Origin: Streptomyces fumigatiscleroticus
Lineage (GTDB): Bacteria > Actinomycetota > Actinomycetes > Streptomycetales > Streptomycetaceae
Length of the DNA: 64,000 bases
Assembly: GCF_014647975.1 (NCBI RefSeq)
Contig: NZ_BMQF01000010.1
Location: 225,957 to 289,956 of the forward strand
Direction of reading: 5' to 3'
Shown here: in pieces, positions 1 through 8,187 of the stretch
Position numbering within the stretch: position 1 is the first letter of the stretch
How the letters are laid out: each line of letters begins with the position of its first letter
Notes under the pieces: generated by a model
What the model was told of the DNA's origin: nothing
The model's input: only the letters and a program-made list of their open reading frames with translations
The model's database searches: none
Translations under genes and position numbers: made by a program

Positions 1-789
1 GGCGCCGGCATGATGGACTGCAAGAAGGCGCTGGACGAGGCCGAGGGCAACGTCGAGAAGGCCGTCGAGGCGCTCCGCATCAAGGGCCAGAAGGGCGTCG
101 CCAAGCGCGAGGGCCGCTCCGCCGAGAACGGCGCGGTGGTCTCGATCATCGCCGAGGACAACTCCTCCGGTGTCCTGGTCGAGCTGAAGTGCGAGACGGA
201 CTTCGTCGCCAAGGGCGAGAAGTTCCAGGGCGTCGCCACGGCCATCGCCGAGCACGTCGCCAAGACCTCCCCGGCCGACCTCGAGGCCCTGCTCGCCTCC
301 GAGATCGAGGCCGGCAAGACCGTCCAGGCGTTCGTGGACGAGGCCAACGCCAACCTGGGCGAGAAGATCGTCCTGGACCGCTTCGCGCAGTTCACCGACG
401 GCTACGTCACCGCGTACATGCACCGCACGATGCCCGACCTGCCCCCGCAGATCGGTGTCCTGGTCGAGTTCGACAAGCCGAACGCCGAGATCGCCAAGGG
501 CGTCGCCCAGCACATCGCCGCCTTCGCGCCGAAGTACCTCTCCAAGGAGGACGTCCCGGCCGAGGTCGTCGAGTCGGAGCGTCGTATCGCCGAGGAGACC
601 ACCCGCGCCGAGGGCAAGCCGGAGGCCGCCCTGCCGAAGATCGTCGAGGGTCGCCTCAACGGCTTCTTCAAGGACGCCACGCTGCTCGGCCAGCCGTACG
701 CGCTGGACAACAAGAAGTCCGTCCAGAAGGTCCTGGACGAGGCCGGTGTCACCCTGAAGCGCTTCTCGCGCATCAAGGTCGGCATCTGA
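1..789 (+). CDS. tsf: Elongation factor Ts, 5' end cut off by the window
   Basis: EF-Ts is the guanine-nucleotide exchange factor that recycles EF-Tu in the cytoplasm. The frame is open from base 1 (Gly-Ala-Gly-Met-Met-Asp), so the two ATGs at 10 and 13 are internal. The motif GAGMMDCKKAL is the conserved end of the N-terminal UBA-like domain, so roughly 20 residues are missing. The TDFVAKGEKF segment and the dimerisation domain follow, and the protein ends normally in FSRIKVGI. This is the classical rpsB-tsf-pyrH-frr order of actinobacteria. The identification is secure. Confidence 0.97.
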   Translation, partial: GAGMMDCKKALDEAEGNVEKAVEALRIKGQKGVAKREGRSAENGAVVSIIAEDNSSGVLVELKCETDFVAKGEKFQGVATAIAEHVAKTSPADLEALLASEIEAGKTVQAFVDEANANLGEKIVLDRFAQFTDGYVTAYMHRTMPDLPPQIGVLVEFDKPNAEIAKGVAQHIAAFAPKYLSKEDVPAEVVESERRIAEETTRAEGKPEAALPKIVEGRLNGFFKDATLLGQPYALDNKKSVQKVLDEAGVTLKRFSRIKVGI

Positions 790-809
790 GGTCCGTACCG
801 CGACGAGTG

Positions 810-830
810 CCCGGCCCCGATAGGGTCGGG
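810..830 (+). terminator. Hairpin after tsf, possible terminator
   Basis: An 8-bp stem (CCCGGCCC / GGGTCGGG with one G-T pair) and a 5-nt loop lie 20 bp after the tsf stop. There is no U tract, as is common for Streptomyces terminators, so function is inferred from position. Confidence 0.45.
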
Positions 831-835
831 TGCAG

Positions 836-942
836 TCGTCGGCGTACGTCGTGACACAGACGTACGTGGCGGACGACAGCAGATCTGACGAGGAGGCCAT
901 TGCCGCGTATGGGATGCGAATCACGCCCCACCGGCAATGGCC
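836..942 (+). promoter_or_regulatory. Two inverted repeats in the pyrH leader
   Basis: The tsf-pyrH gap (790-973) carries an inverted repeat around CGTACGTC...GACGTACG (843-866), flanked by GTCGTC...GACGAC. A second, 11-bp perfect repeat GGCCATTGCCG...CGGCAATGGCC (895-905 and 932-942) has a 26-nt loop and ends about 30 bp before the pyrH start. They could be operators or leader hairpins. No consensus promoter is evident. Confidence 0.4.
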
Positions 943-973
943 TTCTTCGTATGTGCACCACGAGGAGAATCCC

Positions 974-1732
974 ATGACCACCAAGGCCGAGAAGAGCGAC
1001 GACGGCAAAGTACGCGGCCGGTTTCTGCTGAAGCTGTCCGGAGAGGCCTTCTCCGGCGGCGGGGGCCTGGGCGTCGACCCCGACGTGGTGCACGCCATCG
1101 CGCGCGAGATCGCGGCGGTCGTGCGGGACGGGGCGCAGATCGCTGTCGTGATCGGCGGCGGCAACTTCTTCCGGGGCGCCGAACTCCAGCAGCGCGGCAT
1201 GGACCGGGCCCGCTCGGACTACATGGGCATGCTCGGCACCGTCATGAACTGCCTCGCCCTCCAGGACTTCCTGGAGAAGGAGGGCGTCGACTGCCGCGTG
1301 CAGACCGCCATCACCATGGGGCAGGTCGCCGAGCCGTACATCCCGCTGCGCGCCGTGCGTCATCTGGAGAAGGGGCGCGTGGTCATCTTCGGCGCCGGTA
1401 TGGGCATGCCGTACTTCTCGACCGACACCACCGCGGCCCAGCGCGCCCTGGAGATCGACGCCGAGGCGCTGCTGATGGGCAAGAACGGCGTGGACGGCGT
1501 CTACGACTCCGACCCGAAGACCAACCCCGACGCGGTGAAGTTCGACGCGCTCGGCTACGGCGAGGTCATCACGCGCGAACTGAAGGTCGCCGACGCCACG
1601 GCCATCACCCTGTGCCGCGACAACGAGCTCCCCATCGTCGTCTTCGAGCTTTTGAAGGAGGGCAATATCGCCCGCGCCGTCAAGGGTGAGAAGATCGGCA
1701 CGCTTGTGGGTGACCAAGGCAGCCGGGACTGA
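974..1732 (+). CDS. pyrH: UMP kinase
   Basis: Phosphorylates UMP to UDP with ATP in cytoplasmic pyrimidine nucleotide synthesis; bacterial UMP kinases are hexameric and regulated by GTP and UTP. The 252-residue product belongs to the amino-acid kinase fold. It shows KLSGEAF near the start, the glycine loop IGGGNFFRG, GMLGTVMN, and MGKNGVDGVYDSDPK in the ATP-binding part. The ATG at 974 is chosen because GAGGAGA lies 5 nt upstream; the open frame to 830 has no ribosome site or family similarity. Length is normal. Confidence 0.96.
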   Translation: MTTKAEKSDDGKVRGRFLLKLSGEAFSGGGGLGVDPDVVHAIAREIAAVVRDGAQIAVVIGGGNFFRGAELQQRGMDRARSDYMGMLGTVMNCLALQDFLEKEGVDCRVQTAITMGQVAEPYIPLRAVRHLEKGRVVIFGAGMGMPYFSTDTTAAQRALEIDAEALLMGKNGVDGVYDSDPKTNPDAVKFDALGYGEVITRELKVADATAITLCRDNELPIVVFELLKEGNIARAVKGEKIGTLVGDQGSRD

Positions 1733-1905
1733 CCGGAGAACCACCCCGTCCGTGGGACGACACCTGTCCGGGGGACGGACCCTGACCGGGGGATGGACAA
1801 TGTCCTGCCGGTCGGGAACCGTGCAGGAAGAAGACGCGACGCAGCCGGCCGCCGCCCCGACAGGGAACCGCAGCCGGGCCTACTCAAGACACGCAGGAGC
1901 AAGTG

Positions 1906-2463
1906 GTGATCGAAGAGACCCTCCTCGAGGCCGAGGAGAAGATGGAGAAGGCCGTCGTGGTCGCCAAGGAGGACTTCGCCGCGATCCGCACCGGCCGTGC
2001 GCACCCGGCGATGTTCAACAAGATCGTGGCCGACTACTACGGCGCGCCGACGCCGATCAACCAGCTGGCCTCGTTCTCCGTGCCCGAGCCGCGCATGGCC
2101 GTGGTGACCCCGTTCGACAAGAGCGCGCTGCGCAACATCGAGCAGGCGATCCGTGACTCCGACCTGGGCGTCAACCCGAGCAACGACGGCAACATCATCC
2201 GTGTGGTGTTCCCCGAGCTCACCGAGGAGCGCCGCCGCGAGTACATCAAGGTGGCCAAGGGCAAGGGCGAGGACGCCAAGGTCTCCATCCGCTCCGTGCG
2301 CCGCAAGGCCAAGGACGCCATCGACAAGCTGGTCAAGGACGGCGAGGTCGGTGAGGACGAGGGCCGCCGCGCGGAGAAGGAGCTCGACGACACCACCGCG
2401 AAGTACGTCGCCCAGGTGGACGAGCTCCTGAAGCACAAGGAAGCGGAGCTGCTCGAGGTCTGA
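1906..2463 (+). CDS. frr: Ribosome recycling factor
   Basis: With EF-G it splits the post-termination ribosome. The 185-residue protein has the family signature segments RTGRAHPAMFNKI, SDLGVNPSNDGNIIR and PELTEERRREYIK, and the C-terminal helix ends in KHKEAELLEV. Two GTGs in tandem (1903 and 1906) are possible; 1906 gives the usual MIEE start and lies 6 nt after AGGAG. The 173-bp gap from pyrH contains a near-repeat (CCGGGGGACGGAC / CCGGGGGATGGAC) but no clear promoter. The stop overlaps the cdsA start by one base, so the two are co-translated. Confidence 0.96.
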   Translation: MIEETLLEAEEKMEKAVVVAKEDFAAIRTGRAHPAMFNKIVADYYGAPTPINQLASFSVPEPRMAVVTPFDKSALRNIEQAIRDSDLGVNPSNDGNIIRVVFPELTEERRREYIKVAKGKGEDAKVSIRSVRRKAKDAIDKLVKDGEVGEDEGRRAEKELDDTTAKYVAQVDELLKHKEAELLEV

Positions 2464-3587
2464 TGAACAACTCTTCCTGGGGGGCGCCGCCACAAGCCGG
2501 GTACTGGGGGCCGTCCGACCAGGGGCCTGTCCAGGGGGCTGCCCCGGCGGGTCCCGCGTACGATGCGCCCGAGGCGCAGCAGACTCGCCCCATGCCCATC
2601 GTGCCCGACGTACCCGACGACGGCGGAGACCAGGATGACGACCGGGGGGCCGCTCGGCTGAGCGGCCCCTTGTTCCGCGACGACATGCCGCAGGCACAGC
2701 CCTACGGGGCCGTACCGCAGAATCCGGAGCCCATGCCCGACGCCCCGCAGCCGGTGCCCGCACCGCAGAAGAAGAGCGCGGGCCGGGACCTGGGTGCGGC
2801 CATAGGGGTCGGGGTCGGCCTCGGCGCCGTGATCATCGCGTCGTTGTTCATCGTCAAGGCCGTCTTCGTCGGTGTGATCGCGGTCGCCGTCGTGGTGGGC
2901 CTGTGGGAGCTGACGAAGCGGCTTCAGGAGCGCAAGGGCATCAAGGCGCCCCTGGTGCCGCTGGCGGTGGGCGGCGCCGCGATGGTGGTGGCCGGATACG
3001 TCCGGGGTGTCGAGGGCGCCTGGGTGGCGATGGCGCTGACCGCGCTGGCCGTCCTGGTCTGGCGGATGACGGAGTCGCCGGAGGGCTACCTCAAGGACGT
3101 CACGGCGGGCGCCTTCGCCGCCTTCTACGTGCCGTTCCTGGCCACGTTCGTCGCGATGATGCTGACCGCGGACGACGGCCCGTGGCGCGTCCTGACGTTC
3201 CTGCTGCTGACCGTGGTCAGCGACACGGGCGCGTACGCCGTCGGCTGGCGCTTCGGCAAGAAGAAGCTCGCCCCGCGCATCAGCCCCGGCAAGACCCGCG
3301 AGGGCCTGGCCGGAGCGGTGGCGTTCGCGATGGTGGCGGGCGCGCTCTGCCTGCAATTCCTGATCGACGACGGCACCTGGTGGCAGGGTCTGCTGCTGGG
3401 CCTCGCGGTCGCGGCCAGCGCGACACTCGGCGACCTGGGCGAATCCATGATCAAGCGCGACCTGGGCATCAAGGACATGGGCACCCTGCTGCCGGGCCAC
3501 GGCGGCATCATGGACCGCCTCGACTCCCTGCTGCCGACGGCACCGGTGGTGTGGCTGCTGCTCGTGCTCTTCGTGGGCTCCGGCTGA
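2463..3587 (+). CDS. cdsA: Phosphatidate cytidylyltransferase
   Basis: Makes CDP-diacylglycerol from phosphatidic acid and CTP at the membrane, the precursor of the acidic phospholipids and phosphatidylethanolamine. Residues 1 to about 105 are a Pro/Gln/Gly-rich disordered cytoplasmic tail of the kind seen in actinobacterial CdsA. About eight hydrophobic segments follow. The CDP-alcohol signature lies at about residues 328-357 (SMIKRDLGIKD, then GHGGIMDRLDS). The ATG overlaps the frr stop codon. A strong hairpin follows 36 bp after the stop. Confidence 0.94.
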   Translation: MNNSSWGAPPQAGYWGPSDQGPVQGAAPAGPAYDAPEAQQTRPMPIVPDVPDDGGDQDDDRGAARLSGPLFRDDMPQAQPYGAVPQNPEPMPDAPQPVPAPQKKSAGRDLGAAIGVGVGLGAVIIASLFIVKAVFVGVIAVAVVVGLWELTKRLQERKGIKAPLVPLAVGGAAMVVAGYVRGVEGAWVAMALTALAVLVWRMTESPEGYLKDVTAGAFAAFYVPFLATFVAMMLTADDGPWRVLTFLLLTVVSDTGAYAVGWRFGKKKLAPRISPGKTREGLAGAVAFAMVAGALCLQFLIDDGTWWQGLLLGLAVAASATLGDLGESMIKRDLGIKDMGTLLPGHGGIMDRLDSLLPTAPVVWLLLVLFVGSG

Positions 3588-3623
3588 GCACCGGCCCCCA
3601 TGCGAACCTGCGTGACCGCGTCG

Positions 3624-3653
3624 AGCCCCCGCCCTGAGCGCAGGACGGGGGCT
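3624..3653 (+). terminator. Terminator after cdsA
   Basis: A 12-bp stem AGCCCCCGCCCT / AGGACGGGGGCT with one mismatch and a 6-nt loop, followed by TCTC. It closes the tsf-cdsA transcription unit. Confidence 0.75.
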
Positions 3654-3718
3654 TCTCGCTTCCGGGGGCACAGGAGCCGGTCAAGGTCCCTCCGTGTCGC
3701 AGGCGGAACCGGGGGACG

Positions 3719-3750
3719 ACGGCAGGTATCACGGGCGTCTGTCCTGCCGT
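3719..3750. repeat. Small inverted repeat upstream of the palindromic element
   Basis: ACGGCAGG (3719-3726) and CCTGCCGT (3743-3750) form an 8-bp stem with a 16-nt loop, 20 bp before the large palindrome. GGCAGGACGG reappears just after the palindrome (3935-3944), so it may be part of the same structure or a target-site relic. Confidence 0.4.
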
Positions 3751-3770
3751 TGGTGCGAGGCGCTGCTCTA

Positions 3771-3933
3771 GTGCCCCAACAGGCAACGTTCGCCCCGTCG
3801 CGACGCCCGGCACGCACTCTCGCCGCACCGGGCACAAGCCCGAGTACATCCAGTACGAGGACTTGCACCCGGCACGCCGAGAGCACGCACCGGACGCCGC
3901 TCCTTGACGGGCAAACGTTGCCTGCCGGGGCAC
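3771..3933 (-). mobile_element. 163-bp fully palindromic MITE-like element
   Basis: The ends are a 20-bp inverted repeat with 18 matches (GTGCCCCAACAGGCAACGTT and the complement of AACGTTGCCTGCCGGGGCAC). The similarity continues to the centre, where GTAC-ATCCA-GTAC forms the loop. Apart from a 4-nt bulge, the arms differ mainly as CA on one side against TG on the other. Such changes leave mismatches in a plus-strand fold but G-U pairs in a minus-strand RNA. It encodes no credible protein. It sits between the cdsA terminator and rlmN, antisense to both. I have an impression that such ends recur in Streptomyces genomes, but no search was possible. Confidence 0.7.
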
Positions 3934-4080
3934 TGGCAGGACGGCCGGCGCAGGGTGCGCCGGCACTGCGGCGGATGGCACCGGACGAAGAGCTACGCCA
4001 CCACAGTGATCACCGTGATCCTGGGGTTGCTGTCCTGAGCCGACCGGGTGACCCGGCGGATCTGCGACACTGGACGAGCC

Positions 4081-5217
4081 ATGCCTAAGCCCGGAGAACT
4101 TACCTTTGTCGCACCGCGCGGAGCCAAGAAGCCGCCGCGGCACCTCGCCGACCTCACGCCCGCCGAGCGCAAGGAGGCCGTCGCCGCGATCGGCGAGAAG
4201 CCGTTCCGCGCCAAGCAGCTCTCGCAGCACTACTTCGCGCGGTACGCGCACGAGCCGGAGCAGTGGACCGACATCCCCGCCGGTTCCCGTGCCCGGCTTC
4301 AGGAAGCGCTGCTTCCGGAGCTGATGACCGTCGTCCGTCATCTCTCGACCGACCAGGGCACCACACGCAAGACGCTGTGGCGGCTGTTCGACGGGACGCT
4401 CGTGGAGAGCGTGCTGATGCGTTACCCGGACCGGGTGACCATGTGCATCAGCTCGCAGGCGGGGTGTGGCATGAACTGCCCGTTCTGCGCCACCGGGCAG
4501 GCGGGTCTCGACCGGAACCTGTCCACCGCCGAGATCGTGCACCAGATCGTGGACGGCATGCGGGCGCTGCGGGACGGGGAGGTGCCTGGGGGTACCTCCC
4601 AGGCCGGAGGCTCTGGGGGAGGGCCGGCGCGGCTGTCCAACATCGTGTTCATGGGGATGGGCGAGCCGCTCGCGAACTACAACCGGGTCGTCGGGGCCAT
4701 CCGCCGGCTCACCGACCCCGAGCCGGACGGGCTCGGTCTGTCGCAGCGCGGGATCACCGTCTCGACGGTGGGGCTCGTACCGGCCATCCACCGGTTCGCC
4801 GACGAGGGCTTCAAGTGCCGGCTCGCGATCTCGCTGCACGCGCCCGACGACGAGCTGCGCGACACCCTCGTACCTGTGAACACGCGGTGGAAGGTGCGCG
4901 AGGTGCTCGACGCCGGGTTCGAGTACGCCGCGAAGTCCGGGCGGCGGCTGTCGATCGAGTACGCGCTGATCCGGGACATCAACGACCAGGCGTGGCGCGG
5001 CGACCGGCTCGGACGGCTGCTCAAGGGCAAGCCCGTGCACGTCAACCTCATTCCGCTCAACCCGACGCCCGGGTCGAAGTGGACCGCCTCGCGGCCCGAG
5101 GACGAGAAGGCGTTCGTGGAGGCGATCGCGGCGCACGGTGTGCCGGTGACCATTCGGGACACCCGTGGTCAGGAGATCGACGGGGCGTGCGGTCAGCTCG
5201 CGGCCAGCGAGCGGTAA
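4081..5217 (+). CDS. rlmN: Dual-specificity rRNA/tRNA adenine-C2 methyltransferase
   Basis: Radical-SAM enzyme that methylates C2 of A2503 in 23S rRNA and A37 in some tRNAs. The cluster-binding cysteines are C129, C133 and C136 (CGMNCPFC). The GMGEPLANY motif binds SAM, and the catalytic methyl-carrier cysteine is near residue 370 in GACGQLAASER. The ATG at 4081 gives the expected MPKPGEL start; the frame runs upstream to a GTG at 4048 without a ribosome site. The protein is 378 residues. About ten residues, T172-G181, look inserted at a loop just before the conserved PARLSNIVFMGMGEP strand (see the repeat entry). Alternative identity is unlikely. Confidence 0.95.
   Translation: MPKPGELTFVAPRGAKKPPRHLADLTPAERKEAVAAIGEKPFRAKQLSQHYFARYAHEPEQWTDIPAGSRARLQEALLPELMTVVRHLSTDQGTTRKTLWRLFDGTLVESVLMRYPDRVTMCISSQAGCGMNCPFCATGQAGLDRNLSTAEIVHQIVDGMRALRDGEVPGGTSQAGGSGGGPARLSNIVFMGMGEPLANYNRVVGAIRRLTDPEPDGLGLSQRGITVSTVGLVPAIHRFADEGFKCRLAISLHAPDDELRDTLVPVNTRWKVREVLDAGFEYAAKSGRRLSIEYALIRDINDQAWRGDRLGRLLKGKPVHVNLIPLNPTPGSKWTASRPEDEKAFVEAIAAHGVPVTIRDTRGQEIDGACGQLAASER
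4582..4623 (+). repeat. Short palindromic repeat inserted in frame in rlmN
   Basis: The bases GCCTGGG-GGTACC-TCCCAGGC (4584-4604) form a near-perfect palindrome, followed by GGAGGCTCTGGGGGAGGG. This resembles the small CTGGGGGTACC palindromes that recur between genes in Streptomyces. Here it is translated as TSQAGGSGGG within rlmN, between GEVPGG and PARLSN. The insertion preserves the frame. Confidence 0.6.
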
Positions 5218-5274
5218 TCTGACCGGCGGCGCAGGAAACCCTGCGTGTCCGTCCCAAGAACATCTGCATATTCC

Positions 5275-5358
5275 GACAGGGGAGCGCCACAGCGCTGAGA
5301 GTGCGGCACCGGCCGCAGACCCTCCGAACCTCGCCCAGGTCATTCTGGGTAGGGAGAT
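5275..5358 (+). promoter_or_regulatory. TPP riboswitch (THI box)
   Basis: The leader carries the standard landmarks in order: ACAGGGGAGC (P1/P2 start), GCGCTGAGAGTGCGG (the CUGAGA element, 5292-5305), ACCCTCCGAACCT (5319-5331), and CAGGT...CTGGGTAGGGAG (P4-P5 and the closing P1 strand). It lies directly ahead of a terminator-like hairpin and the thiamine-type ABC transporter. Thiamine pyrophosphate binding would favour the hairpin and switch the operon off. Confidence 0.93.
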
Positions 5359-5380
5359 CGGTGATCACTCGAGCTGTTGC

Positions 5381-5420
5381 GCCCTGCCCGGGCACCTCCG
5401 GGCAGGGCCGCGTCTCTTCC
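5381..5420 (+). terminator. Riboswitch expression-platform hairpin
   Basis: A perfect 11-bp stem GCCCTGCCCGG / CCGGGCAGGGC (5381-5391 and 5398-5408) with a 6-nt loop is followed by CGCGTCTCTTCC. It stands 23 bp after the riboswitch core and 36 bp before the next start codon. A transcription terminator is the simplest reading. Translational control is possible because the ribosome site AGGAGG (5432-5437) lies further on. Confidence 0.75.
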
Positions 5421-5443
5421 TGGAACGTCCCAGGAGGAATCCA

Positions 5444-6532
5444 GTGAGCAACATCCGTAAGCGTGTCGCGGCGGCGGCCGTCGGTCTCGGCATGGTCGGC
5501 ACCCTGGCCGCCTGCGGCTCGTCCGACGGCGGCGACGAGGGATCCGGCGGCTCCCGGACCGTCACGCTCGTCAGCCACGACTCGTGGGCCGTGTCGAAGA
5601 GCGTCCTCGCCGCCTTCGAGAAGAGTTCCGGCTACAAGGTCAGGGTCCTGATGGACGGCGACGCCGGGCAGGCCGTGAACAAGGCCGTCCTCACCAAGGA
5701 CAACCCGCAGGGCGACGTCTTCTTCGGCGTCGACAACACGCTGCTGTCCCGGGCGCTCGACAACGGCCTGTTCCAGCCGTACCGGGCCAAGGGGCTGGAC
5801 CAGGTCGGCACCGAGTTCCGGCTCGACCCGGACAAGAACCGGGTCACTCCGGTCGACTACGGCGACATCTGCGTCAACTACGACAAGGCGTACTTCAGCG
5901 AGCACAAGCTGACGCCGCCGGCCTCCTTCGACGACCTCACCAAGCCCGCGTACAAGAACCTCCTCGTCACCGAGAACGCCGGGACCTCCTCGCCCGGACT
6001 GGGGTTCCTGCTCGGCACCGCGGCGAAGTACGGGGACGACGGATGGCAGGACTACTGGAAGAAGCTCAAGGACAACGGCGTCAAGGTCGTCGACGGCTGG
6101 GAGCAGGCCTACAACGAGGAGTTCTCCGGCTCCTCCGGCGGGAAGAAGGCGGGCGGCGAACGTCCGCTCGTCGTCTCCTACGCCTCCTCGCCGCCCGCCG
6201 AGGTGATCTACGCCGACCCCAAGCCGGACACCGCGCCGACCGGGGTCGCGGAGGGCACCTGCTTCCGCCAGACCGAGTTCGCGGGGCTGCTGAGCAACGC
6301 GCGGAACGCCGAGGGCGGCAAGGCGCTCATCGACTTCCTGATCAGCAAGGAGTTCCAGGAGGACATGCCGCTGAACATGTACGTCTATCCCGTGACCGAG
6401 GGCGCGAAGGTGCCCGCCGAGTTCAGTGAGTACGGGCCCGCCGCCAAGGACCCCGAGACCATGGACCCGGCGAAGATCGCCGACAACCGTGACCAGTGGG
6501 TCAAGTCGTGGACCTCGCTCGTACTGAAGTGA
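5444..6532 (+). CDS. thiB: Thiamine ABC transporter, substrate-binding lipoprotein
   Basis: Extracellular binding protein for thiamine or its phosphates. It starts at GTG 5444, 6 nt after AGGAGG. A lipoprotein signal peptide ends in the lipobox LAAC (about residues 21-24) followed by a Gly/Ser/Asp linker. The 362-residue protein has the ThiB/TbpA family pattern: LVSHDSWAVSKSVLAAFEKSSGYKV, FFGVDNTLLSRALD, VTPVDYGDICVNYD and SPPAEVIYADP. The TPP riboswitch upstream supports thiamine as the ligand. The last codon overlaps the permease start (GTGA), so the three genes form one operon. Confidence 0.9.
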   Translation: MSNIRKRVAAAAVGLGMVGTLAACGSSDGGDEGSGGSRTVTLVSHDSWAVSKSVLAAFEKSSGYKVRVLMDGDAGQAVNKAVLTKDNPQGDVFFGVDNTLLSRALDNGLFQPYRAKGLDQVGTEFRLDPDKNRVTPVDYGDICVNYDKAYFSEHKLTPPASFDDLTKPAYKNLLVTENAGTSSPGLGFLLGTAAKYGDDGWQDYWKKLKDNGVKVVDGWEQAYNEEFSGSSGGKKAGGERPLVVSYASSPPAEVIYADPKPDTAPTGVAEGTCFRQTEFAGLLSNARNAEGGKALIDFLISKEFQEDMPLNMYVYPVTEGAKVPAEFSEYGPAAKDPETMDPAKIADNRDQWVKSWTSLVLK

Positions 6533-8187
6533 CCTCGCGTCCGACCCCGGGCGTCAGAAGCAACGCGGCGCGGCTCGGCCTGATGGCCGTGCCCGTCGCG
6601 TTCTTCGCGCTCTTCTTCGCCTACCCCGTCGCCGCGATCGTCGGGCGGGGACTGCACACGGACGGCACCTGGCAGCTCGGCCGGATCGGGGACGTGCTCG
6701 CCCAGTCCGACATCCGGCACGTGCTGTGGTTCACCACCTGGCAGGCGCTGGTCTCCACCGCGCTGACGCTGCTGGTCGGGCTGCCCGGGGCGTATGTGTT
6801 CGCCCGGCTGGACTTCCCCGGCAGGCAGCTGCTGCGGGCCGTGGCGAGCGTGCCGTTCGTGCTGCCGACGGTCGTGGTCGGCACGGCGTTCCTGGCGCTG
6901 GTCGGACGGGGCGGGCTGCTGGACGAGCTGTGGGGCGTACGGCTGGACACCACCGTGTGGGCGATCCTGCTCGCGCATGTCTTCTTCAACTACTCCGTCT
7001 TCGTACGGACCGTCGGCGGGCTCTGGGCGCAGCTCGATCCGCGGCAGGAGGAGGCCGCGCGGATGCTCGGCGCGTCGCCGTGGCGGGCCTGGCGGCAGGT
7101 GACGCTGCCCGCGCTCGGGCCGGCCGTGGCCGCCGGCGCGCTGATGGTGTTCCTGTTCACCTTCACCTCCTTCGGCATCGTGCAGATCCTCGGCGGGCCC
7201 GCCTTCTCCACCCTGGAGGTCGAGATCTACCGGCAGACGTCGGAGATCTTCGACCTGTCCACGGCCGCCGTGCTGACGCTGATCCAGTTCGTGGCGGTCG
7301 GCGCGGTCCTCGCCGTGCACGCCTGGACCGTACGGCGGCGGGAGAGCACGCTGCGGCTGGTGGACGCGGCCGTGACCGCGCGCCGGCCGCGCGGGGCCGT
7401 GCAGTGGACGCTGCTGGCGGCCGTCGTCGCCACCGTCGTCGTCCTTCTCCTGCTGCCGCTGGCCGTGCTGGTCCAGCGGTCGCTGGACGCGCCCGGCTTC
7501 CGCTACTACCGGGCGCTGACCGAGGACGACGGCGGCACCTTCCTCGTCCCGCCGATCGACGCGATCGGCAACTCGCTCCAGTACGCCGTCGCCGCGAGCG
7601 TCATCGCCCTGGTCGTCGGCGGACTGGCGGCCGCCGCGCTCACCCGCCGGGACGCGGGCCGGCTCGTGCGCGGCTTCGACGCGCTGCTGATGCTGCCGCT
7701 CGGGGTGTCGGCCGTGACCGTCGGTTTCGGCTTTCTGATCGCCCTGGACGAGCCGCCGCTCGATCTGCGGTCCTCCTGGATCCTGGTGCCGCTCGCGCAG
7801 GCGCTGGTCGGTGTTCCCTTCGTGGTACGGATCATGCTGCCGGTGCTGCGGGCGACGGACCACCGGCTGCGGGAGGCGGCGGCGGTGCTCGGGGCGTCGC
7901 CGTGGCGGGTGTGGCGGGAGGTGGACCTGCCGATGGTGCGGCGGGCGCTGCTGATCGCGGCCGGGTTCGCCTTCGCGGTGTCGCTGGGGGAGTTCGGGGC
8001 GACCGTGTTCATCGCACGGCCGGACAATCCGACGCTGCCGGTGGCGGTGGCGCGGCTGCTGGGACGGCCCGGTGATCTCAACTACGGGCAGGCGATGGCC
8101 CTGTCGACGATTCTGATGGTGGTGTGTGCGGTGGCGCTGCTGGTGCTGGAGAGTCTCCGGCCCGGGGAGAGGACGGAGGAGTTCTGA
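6529..8187 (+). CDS. thiP: Thiamine ABC transporter, fused permease
   Basis: Membrane subunit of the importer. The 552-residue protein has two successive permease halves with about twelve transmembrane segments. Each half carries the EAA loop that contacts the ATPase: EEAARMLGASPWRAWRQVTLP at about residues 178-198 and a similar EAAAVLGASPWRVWREVDLP at about 451. This doubled architecture is typical of ThiP and iron-permease (FbpB-type) families. The riboswitch decides for thiamine. GTG 6529 overlaps the thiB stop; the ATPase starts at the stop codon of this gene. Confidence 0.9.
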   Translation: MTSRPTPGVRSNAARLGLMAVPVAFFALFFAYPVAAIVGRGLHTDGTWQLGRIGDVLAQSDIRHVLWFTTWQALVSTALTLLVGLPGAYVFARLDFPGRQLLRAVASVPFVLPTVVVGTAFLALVGRGGLLDELWGVRLDTTVWAILLAHVFFNYSVFVRTVGGLWAQLDPRQEEAARMLGASPWRAWRQVTLPALGPAVAAGALMVFLFTFTSFGIVQILGGPAFSTLEVEIYRQTSEIFDLSTAAVLTLIQFVAVGAVLAVHAWTVRRRESTLRLVDAAVTARRPRGAVQWTLLAAVVATVVVLLLLPLAVLVQRSLDAPGFRYYRALTEDDGGTFLVPPIDAIGNSLQYAVAASVIALVVGGLAAAALTRRDAGRLVRGFDALLMLPLGVSAVTVGFGFLIALDEPPLDLRSSWILVPLAQALVGVPFVVRIMLPVLRATDHRLREAAAVLGASPWRVWREVDLPMVRRALLIAAGFAFAVSLGEFGATVFIARPDNPTLPVAVARLLGRPGDLNYGQAMALSTILMVVCAVALLVLESLRPGERTEEF

